Shown: positions 7,151-14,761, numbered from the stretch's first letter. The stretch is DNA of 20,778 bases from DATBED01 sp036276195 (GCA_036276195.1 DATBED010000007.1:1-20778), one strand, 5' to 3'. Numbers and translations are program-made. Notes: generated by a model not told the origin, from the sequence alone.

Positions 7151-8593
7151 ATGCCAATCCGTAGTCTCATTAGCCTATACTTGCCGAGCTATCCCACAAT
7201 GTTGGTTTATATGCTGCAAAGTTCGGAGTACCAAGTCGGGCCCTATTTAAAGTGGTTGGCCCGGACCAAAGATTTTACTAAAGTGGCCCACCGCCGGCAG
7301 CTGGAGTTAACCCGTCGAGCTTGGCTATTATTGCTAACGTTGAGGCTGGGCATATTGCTGGAAATCCTGGCCGGTTTAGGGCTGATTTATTTGGGAGTTT
7401 GGCACCATCTGGCCGGAGGCGTACCCTTCGGCGCGGCTCTGATTGTGATTTATCCGCTACTGTGGGCTTATCTGGTGATGCTGCCGCTGGAGTTGGGCCG
7501 CCGCTTGGTGACCCAGCCGGCCGAACTGCGGCAAGTACGGCAGTCGGAGCAACTATTTACAGCCCATAAGGCCCTAAGAATCGCTGTAGCCGGCAGCTAC
7601 GGCAAAACAACCATGAAAGAACTGCTCAACACGGTTTTAGGCGAAGGGCTCAAAGTAGCGGCCACTCCGGCCAATCAGAACGTCAGTATCAGTCATGCCC
7701 GCTGGGCCAAGCAGCTGGGCGGTGATGAGGAGGTGCTGATAATTGAATACGGTGAAGGCGCTCCGGGCGACGTGGCCCGCTTTGCCCACATAACTCAACC
7801 GACGCACGCTGTAATTACAGGCCTGGCACCGGCTCACCTTGATCAATATAAGACTCTTCGGGCGGCTGGCAAAGACATCTTTGCCGTGGCCGATTACCTC
7901 AAGAGTAAACATGTTTATGTCAATGACGAGTCACCGGATATTAAGCCCTTCCTTAAGCCGTCATACCAGACCTTTAATGAAAAGGGCGCGCTGAGTTGGC
8001 GGGTCGAGCAGGTCGAGATCAGCCTAGGCGGAATCGATTTTACGCTTAAAAAAGGCAAGCAGTCACTCAATTTGCATAGTGGATTAGTCGGCCGGCATCA
8101 GATCGGTTTTCTGGCTTTTGCGGCGGCTTTTGGGCTGCAGCTGGGCCTAACCGAAGAACAGGTACGGGCCGGGATTGCCAAAACGGCTCCTTTTGAACAC
8201 CGTATGCAACCCTATCAACTGGCTGGCGCCTGGATAATAGATGATACTTACAATGGCAATCTGGAAGGCATCCGCGCCGGCACCCAGCTGCTAAAAGATG
8301 TCGAGGCCAAGCGTAAAATCTATGTGACGCCCGGCCTGGTTGACCAAGGCGAAGAAACCGAGCGGGTTCATATGGAGATGGGTAAGCTAATAGCCGCTGC
8401 CCAGCCTGACTTGGTCGTACTGATGCGCAATTCCGTGACAGACTACATTAAGCGAGGCCTGAAGGCCGGCAAGTTCAAGGGCGAGCTTCAAATAGAGCCC
8501 GATCCCCTGGAATTTTACTCCAACTTGACCCACTTCGTCGCCAGCGGCGACCTGGTCGTCATGCAAAACGACTGGACCGACAACTACGCCTAA
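7151..8593 (+). CDS. murF: MurF-like Mur ligase with N-terminal membrane helices (480 aa)
   Basis: A Mur ligase most like MurF (UDP-MurNAc-tripeptide:D-Ala-D-Ala ligase). The ATP loop is GSYGKTT (148-154; usual GSNGKTT). The NQNVSISHA block, the central glutamate strand VLIIEYGEGAPGD and the MurF-typical DDTYNGN (364-370; usual DDTYNAN) follow in order, with a C-terminal domain ending in ASGDLVVMQND. The usual MurF N-terminal UDP-binding domain is not obvious; instead residues about 66-83 and 93-111 form two hydrophobic helices flanked by basic segments. The enzyme is therefore probably tethered to the membrane with its catalytic part in the cytoplasm. Neighbouring ddl would supply its D-Ala-D-Ala substrate. 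A different Mur-family role is possible. Its end overlaps the glutamate dehydrogenase end by 4 bp. Confidence 0.8.
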   Translation: MPIRSLISLYLPSYPTMLVYMLQSSEYQVGPYLKWLARTKDFTKVAHRRQLELTRRAWLLLLTLRLGILLEILAGLGLIYLGVWHHLAGGVPFGAALIVIYPLLWAYLVMLPLELGRRLVTQPAELRQVRQSEQLFTAHKALRIAVAGSYGKTTMKELLNTVLGEGLKVAATPANQNVSISHARWAKQLGGDEEVLIIEYGEGAPGDVARFAHITQPTHAVITGLAPAHLDQYKTLRAAGKDIFAVADYLKSKHVYVNDESPDIKPFLKPSYQTFNEKGALSWRVEQVEISLGGIDFTLKKGKQSLNLHSGLVGRHQIGFLAFAAAFGLQLGLTEEQVRAGIAKTAPFEHRMQPYQLAGAWIIDDTYNGNLEGIRAGTQLLKDVEAKRKIYVTPGLVDQGEETERVHMEMGKLIAAAQPDLVVLMRNSVTDYIKRGLKAGKFKGELQIEPDPLEFYSNLTHFVASGDLVVMQNDWTDNYA

Positions 8594-9807
8594 GAGCCAG
8601 CCTCGATCAGGCGCTGCAGGGCCAGCATTAAGGCAGCTTCTTTTAGGGAAACGCTCTCTTTTTGGGAGAAGTTGTAGGTGTCTTCCACGGCGGTAACCAT
8701 GTACTTTTCCATTAAGCGGTTGACCTTGGCCAGGCCCCAGTGCTCGCCTTGTTTGTTTTGTAGCCATTCCAAGTAGCTAACAATTACACCGCCGGCGTTA
8801 GCAATAATGTCGGGCATAATAATGTGGCCGTGAGCCGTTAGGTAGTCGTAAGCCCGCTCGTCAACCGGCCCATTGGCCAGTTCCAGGATGCACTTGGCCC
8901 AGATAGTGTCGGCGTTACGGCGGGCGGTGACGGCGTCGCCCAGAGCGGCCAGTACCAGCACATCTACATTAGCCGACATTAACTTGCCGTTGCTGATGAA
9001 CTCGGTGCCGGCTTCATTGTAAGTGGTGAAGCTTTGGCCACCGGCTTTATGGGCGGCAATTTTTCGCGGGCTTAGGCCAGCGGGGTTATACAAGGCGCCT
9101 TCGGCCTCGCCAATCGCTACGATCTTCCAATTTGGGTGGGCGTGTTCGACGCCGAAACAGAAGTAGGAGCCGACGTTGCCGAAGCCTTGCACGGCTAGAG
9201 TGAGCGGTTCGTCGGCTTTACCCAAGCGCTTTAGTAATTCATATAGAGCGACCATGCCACCGTGGCCGGTAGCGGCGTCGCGGCCCTCACTGCCTCCTTT
9301 GCCCAGGCTTTTGCCGGTAAAACTGGCCTGGCTGGTGTCGCCGGTAGCGGTTTCGTAGGCTTCGACCATCCAGTCAATGATGCGGCTGTTGGTGTTGATG
9401 TCGGGTGCCGGAATGTCGGTATCGGGGCCGATGTACGGCACCAGATAGCGGCTGTAGGCGCGGCTTAGCTCCTCCAGTTCAGCCTCGCTTAGTTGCTGCG
9501 GGTCAACCGCTACGCCGCCCTTACCGCCACCGAGCGGCAAGCCGACAGCAGCCGTTTTGAGACTCATCAGGGTAGCCAAGGCTTGTACTTCCTCTAAGTG
9601 AACCTCGGGATGGAAGCGTACACCACCCTTATATGGCCCCAGCCGTTTGCTGTGCTGCACCCGGTAGGCGGGGAAGCTTTTGCCGCTGCTTAGGTCGATG
9701 TCAAAAACGTGGGCAGCGTCTGGTTTTAAGATGGTCTCGATAGTCGATTGGTCGTAGCCCAGTTTCTTGCCGGCACGAGTGATCATGTGTTGGGCGGTGC
9801 GAAGCAT
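8590..9807 (-). CDS. gdhA: Glutamate dehydrogenase (Glu/Leu/Phe/Val dehydrogenase family)
   Basis: This 405-aa enzyme interconverts glutamate with 2-oxoglutarate and ammonia using NAD(P). The N-terminal block YKGGVRFHPEV, the catalytic-lysine motif PLGGGKGGVAVDP (Lys96), GPDTDIPAPDINT with the catalytic Asp, and the dinucleotide fold AVQGFGNVGSY are all present and in order, followed by NAGGVIVSYLEW near the C-terminus. Length is normal for the hexameric bacterial enzymes. Cofactor preference cannot be settled by eye. A leader of about 35 nt follows the TATAAT at 9849-9854, so unlike its neighbours it is not leaderless; GGA sits 7 nt before the ATG. It is divergent from ddl. Confidence 0.93.
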   Translation of the reverse strand: MLRTAQHMITRAGKKLGYDQSTIETILKPDAAHVFDIDLSSGKSFPAYRVQHSKRLGPYKGGVRFHPEVHLEEVQALATLMSLKTAAVGLPLGGGKGGVAVDPQQLSEAELEELSRAYSRYLVPYIGPDTDIPAPDINTNSRIIDWMVEAYETATGDTSQASFTGKSLGKGGSEGRDAATGHGGMVALYELLKRLGKADEPLTLAVQGFGNVGSYFCFGVEHAHPNWKIVAIGEAEGALYNPAGLSPRKIAAHKAGGQSFTTYNEAGTEFISNGKLMSANVDVLVLAALGDAVTARRNADTIWAKCILELANGPVDERAYDYLTAHGHIIMPDIIANAGGVIVSYLEWLQNKQGEHWGLAKVNRLMEKYMVTAVEDTYNFSQKESVSLKEAALMLALQRLIEAGS

Positions 9808-9848
9808 GCGGAATTCCGATCACGGTTGAGTTAAATCACTACTTGTAT

Positions 9849-9857
9849 ATTATACCA
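9849..9857 (-). promoter_or_regulatory. Extended -10 promoter of glutamate dehydrogenase
   Basis: On the minus strand, TGG-TATAAT is an extended consensus -10. The expected start is near 9842, about 35 nt before the ATG. No good -35 is visible, which an extended -10 can compensate for. Confidence 0.55.
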
Positions 9858-9873
9858 AGCATAAGCAAATTAT

Positions 9874-9903
9874 TTGGAATTGTAGGCCTTAATTGTATAT
9901 ACT
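9874..9903 (+). promoter_or_regulatory. Promoter of ddl; leaderless start
   Basis: TTGGAA (9874-9879) and TATACT (9898-9903) are 18 bp apart, and TATACT ends 6 nt before ATG 9910. There is no Shine-Dalgarno. It is back to back with the glutamate dehydrogenase promoter in a gap of about 100 bp. Confidence 0.6.
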
Positions 9904-9909
9904 AATTGC

Positions 9910-11082
9910 ATGGAAACAATCGCAGTAATTTTCGGTGGGCGATCGGCCGAGCATGACGTGTCTATAGTGACCGCGCTAGCCAGTATTATTAAGCCACTCG
10001 AATTAACTAAAAAGTACCGGGTCGAAGCAGTTTATATCGCCAAAGACGGCACCTGGTATTGGGACGACAAGCTCAAAGACATTAGCCTGTTCACCTCTGG
10101 TGCAATCCAAGATTTTATCCATCGGACCCAACCGGCCAGCGTGCAATTCGACGGCGGCATGACGCTAGTTAAAGCCAGCGGTATTGCCGGCCGCAAAAGC
10201 CATCGTCAAATCGATCTGGTCTTCCCGGCCATGCATGGTACTTACGGCGAAGACGGTTCGCTCATGGGCCTATTAGATATGGCCGGAATTCCGTACGTTG
10301 GCTGCGGCGTCAGTGCTTCTGCAGTGGCCATGGATAAGGTTCTTTCCAAATGGATGGCTCTAGCCACCGGTATCCCGGTTCCTAAATACGTTTCTTTTTC
10401 TAAGGCAGACGTCGAACGCAACAGCAGCAGCTTGCTCAAGTGGATTATGAAAGAATTGAAATTCCCGGTTTTTGTGAAGCCGGCCCACCTGGGCTCCAGC
10501 ATTGGTATCAGCCGGGCTATCAATGAAACTGAACTGCGCAACGCTTTAGAGGTGGCCGCTCACTACGACGATAAGGTCATTGTGGAAGAGGAAGTGCAAA
10601 ATCTCATCGAAGTCACGCTGCCGATCATGGGCAATAATGACAGGCCGCAGGCCGCCTTACTGGAACGGCCTCTGACCCAACCGGAAGACTTCTTCGACTT
10701 TGACACTAAATATCTGAGCGGCGGCAAAAAGGGCGGCGGCAAAAAGATGGGCATCAAAGGCTCGCAAGGCTACAGCCAAATACCGGCCGAACTACCGAAA
10801 GATCTATACGATAAGGCCGAAAAGGTCGCGCTAGACGTTTACACTAATTTAGGCTGCGACGGCATTGCCCGAGTTGATCTGTTGATAGATGAGAAGACTC
10901 AAGCGGTTTACTTCAACGAGGTTAATCCGTTGCCTGGTAGCCTCTACGCCCATAACTGGAACCGGGCTGGTATCAGCAATGTGGAACTGGTGCAGAAGCT
11001 GATCGGCTTCGCCAAAGAGCGCCACACCCAGCGGCAGGCGCTCAACACCGTCTTTAATACTAGCTTTTTGCAGCAATTCTGA
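9910..11082 (+). CDS. ddl: D-alanine--D-alanine ligase
   Basis: An ATP-grasp enzyme that joins two D-alanines for the peptidoglycan stem peptide. The N-terminal GGRSAEHDVS with Glu14 matches Ddl, as do HGTYGEDG, IPYVGCGVSASAVAMDK, VKPAHLGSSIGI and the metal site FNEVNPLPGS (Asn336 to Asn339). At 390 aa it is somewhat long. The extra length includes an insertion rich in Gly and Lys in the omega-loop region (about 268-288, after TKYL). The segment corresponding to the usual EC.VLG block reads IEVTLPIMGNND, which is divergent. Its TGA shares one base with the ATG of the next aminotransferase, indicating translational coupling. D-Ala-D-Lac or D-Ala-D-Ser activity cannot be excluded by eye. Confidence 0.9.
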   Translation: METIAVIFGGRSAEHDVSIVTALASIIKPLELTKKYRVEAVYIAKDGTWYWDDKLKDISLFTSGAIQDFIHRTQPASVQFDGGMTLVKASGIAGRKSHRQIDLVFPAMHGTYGEDGSLMGLLDMAGIPYVGCGVSASAVAMDKVLSKWMALATGIPVPKYVSFSKADVERNSSSLLKWIMKELKFPVFVKPAHLGSSIGISRAINETELRNALEVAAHYDDKVIVEEEVQNLIEVTLPIMGNNDRPQAALLERPLTQPEDFFDFDTKYLSGGKKGGGKKMGIKGSQGYSQIPAELPKDLYDKAEKVALDVYTNLGCDGIARVDLLIDEKTQAVYFNEVNPLPGSLYAHNWNRAGISNVELVQKLIGFAKERHTQRQALNTVFNTSFLQQF

Positions 11083-12002
11083 TGGCCGACGTTCGCCCCT
11101 TTGCCTATTTTCGTGACGGTTTCATTCCTTTCGAAGAGGCTAATCTTAGCATTGCCAGTGCACCGGTTTTATATGGCCTAAGCGTCTATACGGTTTTCCC
11201 CGTGCTCTGGAACGCCAATGAGTCCAAACTGTACCTATTCCGCTTAGACGATCACTTCCAGCGACTGCAAAATTCGGCCAAAATTATGGCGTTCGACGAC
11301 TTTTTAGCGAAGTGGAACTATGACAAGTTCGCCGACACCATGCGCCAACTCCTGCTTAAGAATAAAGTCAAAGAAGATTGTTTGGTTCGGGTGAACGTGT
11401 TTGTGGATGAAAGCCTAAAAGGCACTCGTATGCATGGCTTGAAGCACAGCCTGTCGGCCTTTGTTTATAGCACGCCGCCGCTGTTGCCGAAAAGTGGCGC
11501 GCGCCTGATGGTGTCAAACTGGCGCCGAACCTCAGATAATTCTATTCCCTCGCGCGCTAAGATTAATGGCAGTTACGTTAACGCGTCGCTAATGAAACAC
11601 GAGGCCATGCTGAGTGGCTTCGATGACGCCCTGGCCCTAGACGACCATGGCCATGTCACCGAAGGCACGGTTGCCAATATGTTTATGGTACGCGGAGGTA
11701 GGCTGATTACGCCACATGAGGCGACCGATTTATTGGAAGGCATTACCCGCGATACCGTCTTTAAGCTGGCCGACCAGCTGGGAATTGCCCACGAACGGCG
11801 CAACATTGATCGTAGCGAGCTTTACCTGGCTGACGAGATTTTCCTCTGTGGCAGCAGCGTCCAAATCACGCCTGTCATCGAAGTTGACCACCGCCAGATT
11901 GGTAGCGGCACGCCCGGAGCTCTTACCGGGCAATTAATGGATGCTTACGGCAATGTTGTTAATGAAGCCTCTGCCTTCAAGGACTGGCTGACTGTCGTTT
12001 AA
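11082..12002 (+). CDS. Class IV PLP aminotransferase (BCAT-like), coupled to ddl
   Basis: A fold-type IV aminotransferase of 306 aa, similar to branched-chain aminotransferase (IlvE) and D-amino acid transaminase. Lys160 in AKINGSYVNASLMKHEA is the PLP lysine; GFDDALALDDHGHVTEGTVANMF is the classic downstream block, including the conserved Glu, and LEGITRDTV the next one. Its ATG overlaps the ddl stop (TGATG), so its translation is tied to Ddl. By sequence style it is closest to IlvE. The coupling suggests it may instead, or also, supply D-alanine for Ddl; that is inference. It differs clearly from the 2396-3220 paralogue. Confidence 0.87.
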   Translation: MADVRPFAYFRDGFIPFEEANLSIASAPVLYGLSVYTVFPVLWNANESKLYLFRLDDHFQRLQNSAKIMAFDDFLAKWNYDKFADTMRQLLLKNKVKEDCLVRVNVFVDESLKGTRMHGLKHSLSAFVYSTPPLLPKSGARLMVSNWRRTSDNSIPSRAKINGSYVNASLMKHEAMLSGFDDALALDDHGHVTEGTVANMFMVRGGRLITPHEATDLLEGITRDTVFKLADQLGIAHERRNIDRSELYLADEIFLCGSSVQITPVIEVDHRQIGSGTPGALTGQLMDAYGNVVNEASAFKDWLTVV

Positions 12003-12015
12003 GGTTTTCTTACGA

Positions 12016-12076
12016 CATGCCTATTTGACATACAAAAGACATCAGGATGATATCGTTTTGATGTATAAAAGGCATG
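12016..12076. repeat. Large imperfect inverted repeat upstream of guaA
   Basis: CATGCCT (12016-12022) pairs with AGGCATG (12070-12076). Inside, ACAT/ATGT and CAAAA/TTTTG pair as well, giving roughly 20 base pairs over a 61-bp imperfect palindrome. A perfect TTGACA (12025-12030) followed 17 bp later by TGATAT lies within it. It may be the terminator of the ddl unit, an operator, or a leader structure for guaA. Confidence 0.5.
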
Positions 12077-12121
12077 CTGTTCCAAAAGGGGAAGAGTATA
12101 GTCGCCGGGTCGAGAAATCGT

Positions 12122-12132
12122 TGTGATAAACT
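12122..12132 (+). promoter_or_regulatory. Extended -10 region; leaderless start of guaA
   Basis: An extended -10 (TGT-GATAAA or TGA-TAAACT) ends 5-7 nt before ATG 12138, with no Shine-Dalgarno. This matches the leaderless pattern of the neighbouring genes. Confidence 0.45.
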
Positions 12133-12137
12133 AAGTT

Positions 12138-14012
12138 ATGACGACAGGGAACCGGGTAGCCATTCTCGACGCCGGCGGGCAATACATCGATCTTGTGCGC
12201 AAAGCCGTGGAGCGGCAGGGCATACCGGCCGAAGTTTTACCTCTAAACACGCCGCGCCAGCAAATTGAAGGCCAGTACGGGGCGATTATTATATCCGGTA
12301 GTCCGGCCAACACCTCGCAAGGTCCGGCACCACAACCCGCCGCCGATATTTGGCAGACCCCCCTGCCCTTACTGGGTATCTGTTTTGGCATGCAAGCCAT
12401 GGTGGTGATGCAGGGAGGAGCCGTGGCTCGCAATGCCATTCGTGAAGATGGGCGCGTAACCACCACCGTACGCACCACGCACCCCGTTTTCAAAGGGGTT
12501 AAAGCCGATTTTACTGGTCTTTTTACGCATGGCGATTTTGTCAAAAAGGTGCCGGATGGCTTCGAGGTGCTCGGCTCGCACAAACTAAGTGACGGCACCA
12601 TAGCTTATTCCTCGATCGCTAATGGCAACAAAATTGGTGTGCAGTTCCACCCAGAGGTTTTTGATGACACGCCAGAGGGCTACCAGGTCTTCAAAAACTT
12701 TTTGGAAGACATTGCTGGTTTACAGCCCGACCCGGCTTTTCGCGAAAAACAACTACGGGGCATGATTAAAACCAAACAGGCCGAAATCAGGCAGTTAGCC
12801 GGCGACCGGTCGGTTATCGCTTTTGTTAGCGGCGGCGTTGATTCCAGCGTAGCAGCTACTCTGGCGGCTGGCGTGCTGGGCGACCAAATGTATGCCTATT
12901 ACATCGACAGCGGTTTCATGCGTGACGAAGACGAGCAAGTTATTGAAACCCTGCAAGCCGCCGGTCTGAATGTAACCAAGATTTATGCCGTAAAAGACTT
13001 TGAGCAAGCTTTGGGCGAGACCACCGATCCGGAGACTAAGCGAAAGATCGTCGGCAAAGCTTTTGTGGAGGTGCAGAATAAAATCGTGGCTAGTCTTGAT
13101 TTAAAAGAGGCATTGCTGTTGCAGGGTACCAATGCGGCCGATCGTATCGAAAGTGGCCACAGCAAGGGCGATGCCCACACCATGACCATCAAGACGCACC
13201 ACAACCAGGTTCGCGAAGTGCAAGAACTGAAGGCTGCCGGCCTACTAATTGAGCCAATCGATGATTTGTTTAAAGATGAGGTACGTGAACTGGGACGTCA
13301 ATTAGGCCTACCGGAAGAGCTGGTTCAGCGCCAACCGTTTCCGGGGCCAGGGTTGGCCATCCGCATCATCGCCACCGCCACAAATGAAAAGTTACAACAC
13401 TTGCCAAAAGAGAAATCCATCCAGGAGTTTTTAAGTGTCCGTACAACGTCCGCACAACGTCCGGACGTTCCTACGGCTCATCTATTACCGGTGCGCAGCG
13501 TAGGGGTCGGCGGCGACGAACGGTCGCATCTTTCTGTTGTGGCCGTAGAAAAATCTGACCTTAAAGCTGAAGAACTAGCCAAACTCGGCGCCGATTTGCC
13601 GGCTCATTTTCGCGACACCGTCAACCGGGTCATTTACGCCCTTGGCCTGCAGCCTCTTGCGAACCGCTCTCAGACTAAAACTCTGCTAACGGCCGATGTG
13701 CGGGCCCAGTTGCGGTTGGCTGACCGTATTGTCTTCGAAGAAATGCGCACCCACCAACTATTAGACAAAATTGCCCAGTTCCCGGTCGTGCTTTTGCCGC
13801 TAAGCTTTAATCAACCTGGACAGCGTTCCATCGTGCTGCGTCCAGTAGCTACCACTACCTTTATGACCGTGCAGGCCATGCTGCCAGGCCGCGACTTGCC
13901 CGAGGTATTCTTCCAAACTGTTACCGAGCGCATCCTCAAAGAAGACCCCAACATCTCCCAGGTCTTCCTCGACCTGACCAACAAACCCCCCGGCACCATC
14001 GAGTGGGAATAA
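12138..14012 (+). CDS. guaA: GMP synthase (glutamine-hydrolysing), long form
   Basis: It converts XMP to GMP using ATP and glutamine. Order: class I glutamine amidotransferase (Cys82 in GICFGMQ, His171 and Glu173 in GVQFHPEV), ATP-pyrophosphatase domain with P-loop SGGVDSS (231-237), then the dimerisation domain ending KPPGTIEWE. At 624 aa it is about 100 longer than usual bacterial GuaA (about 515-525). The additional part, after RQPFPGPGLAIRII, duplicates the dimerisation fold: HLLPVRSVGVGGDERS comes first, and a second module has FPVVLLPLSFN, QRSIVLRP and TTFMT. This two-subdomain layout resembles human GMPS as I remember it. A short DNA repeat lies in the linker (13437-13469). Confidence 0.93.
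   Translation: MTTGNRVAILDAGGQYIDLVRKAVERQGIPAEVLPLNTPRQQIEGQYGAIIISGSPANTSQGPAPQPAADIWQTPLPLLGICFGMQAMVVMQGGAVARNAIREDGRVTTTVRTTHPVFKGVKADFTGLFTHGDFVKKVPDGFEVLGSHKLSDGTIAYSSIANGNKIGVQFHPEVFDDTPEGYQVFKNFLEDIAGLQPDPAFREKQLRGMIKTKQAEIRQLAGDRSVIAFVSGGVDSSVAATLAAGVLGDQMYAYYIDSGFMRDEDEQVIETLQAAGLNVTKIYAVKDFEQALGETTDPETKRKIVGKAFVEVQNKIVASLDLKEALLLQGTNAADRIESGHSKGDAHTMTIKTHHNQVREVQELKAAGLLIEPIDDLFKDEVRELGRQLGLPEELVQRQPFPGPGLAIRIIATATNEKLQHLPKEKSIQEFLSVRTTSAQRPDVPTAHLLPVRSVGVGGDERSHLSVVAVEKSDLKAEELAKLGADLPAHFRDTVNRVIYALGLQPLANRSQTKTLLTADVRAQLRLADRIVFEEMRTHQLLDKIAQFPVVLLPLSFNQPGQRSIVLRPVATTTFMTVQAMLPGRDLPEVFFQTVTERILKEDPNISQVFLDLTNKPPGTIEWE
13437..13469 (+). repeat. Short tandem repeat inside guaA
   Basis: GTCCGTACAAC and GTCCGCACAAC lie in direct tandem (11 bp each, one mismatch), followed by GTCCGGACGTT, which starts alike and contains the palindrome GTCCGGAC. 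The repeat codes for the linker VRTTSAQRPDVP before the extra dimerisation module. It is probably local slippage. Confidence 0.6.
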
Positions 14013-14048
14013 TAAACCGCTACTGCTTGCATTTTGCCACAGCTTATT

Positions 14049-14054
14049 TATGAT
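14049..14054 (+). promoter_or_regulatory. -10 box of the unknown 14073 gene
   Basis: TATGAT lies ahead of a strong Shine-Dalgarno (AGGAG, 14063-14067, 5 nt before ATG). A weak -35 (TTGCAT) is 16 bp upstream. The unit therefore has a short SD-containing leader. Confidence 0.4.
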
Positions 14055-14072
14055 TAGCTTACAGGAGCTTAA

Positions 14073-14705
14073 ATGGCAGAATTATCGGAATTTTCGTTAG
14101 AGAGTAGGCTAGACTCCAGTATCCAAGAGATTTTGGAAGAACTTCATGGTTTGGGTTCTTCTTTGATGGAACGCTGTGTTGAAGAACCTCCGGTGTATGA
14201 GATGGAACCTAGATCTATGGTTGGGGCTTTCGGGCCAGCAGGAGGGCTGGAAATAGTACGCACCACCTCGACTCAGGATGACAACAAAGAGGTCTCTGCT
14301 ACCTTACTTAGAGCTAGATTCGGCAAATTTGTTATCCCCCTACTTGATGTGATAGGTGCCAGTCGTGACGAAGTGGACGCCCCCATCGCTGTAACTGGAT
14401 ATTGGGGTGTGGGTGAAGGTTATAGCCTTGGTCAGAAAGCCAGTGGAAACCTGGTCGCAGCGGTAGCACAGGGTAGCGGCGTGTCAAAGACAAAACCCCT
14501 AGGAGAATTATTGCTTTATTTCGCCGATCAAAATGTTGGCGATATAAATATTGTATATGACAAGCAACTCGACATAATTTCTGGCGTTATAGTCGCCAGT
14601 GGAAACCTGGTCAATAGAATAAAAGCAGGGCAACCAGTGGACGCAGCCCTCATAGATGCTGGGCGTTTTGAGCCGATCCATACTCACATTCCATTAAGAT
14701 ACTAA
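14073..14705 (+). CDS. Protein of unknown function (210 aa)
   Basis: I recognise no family. The N-terminal 45 residues are acidic and helical (LESRLDSSIQEILEELHGLG). The remainder is a mixed alpha/beta domain with Gly-rich turns (AVTGYWGVGEGYSLG) and ends in HTHIPLRY. There is no signal peptide or membrane helix. A consensus AGGAG ribosome site makes translation likely. The hexapeptide ASGNLV occurs at residues 123-128 and 175-180, encoded by an identical 18-nt stretch. The gene is AT-richer than guaA and leuS on either side and resembles the 1081-2409 gene in style, which suggests a lineage-specific insertion between two housekeeping genes. Confidence 0.75.
   Translation: MAELSEFSLESRLDSSIQEILEELHGLGSSLMERCVEEPPVYEMEPRSMVGAFGPAGGLEIVRTTSTQDDNKEVSATLLRARFGKFVIPLLDVIGASRDEVDAPIAVTGYWGVGEGYSLGQKASGNLVAAVAQGSGVSKTKPLGELLLYFADQNVGDINIVYDKQLDIISGVIVASGNLVNRIKAGQPVDAALIDAGRFEPIHTHIPLRY
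14439..14612 (+). repeat. Exact 18-nt direct repeat within the unknown gene
   Basis: GCCAGTGGAAACCTGGTC occurs at 14439-14456 and 14595-14612, in the same frame, 156 nt apart. Both copies encode ASGNLV. Identity at every third codon position suggests recent duplication, gene conversion or a nucleic-acid-level function. Confidence 0.75.
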
Positions 14706-14725
14706 ACGTTTAGAAGTCTTTATTC

Positions 14726-14754
14726 TTATCAGTAAATTGATTAACTGATAGGAT
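14726..14754 (+). promoter_or_regulatory. Promoter of leuS with internal palindrome; leaderless start
   Basis: TTATCA (14726-14731) and TAGGAT (14749-14754) are 17 bp apart, and TAGGAT ends 7 nt before ATG 14762. TATCAGT (14727-14733) and ACTGATA (14744-14750) form an inverted repeat overlapping both boxes, so it could be a repressor site. Part of TAGGA could instead serve as a Shine-Dalgarno. Confidence 0.45.
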
Positions 14755-14761
14755 AGATGTT

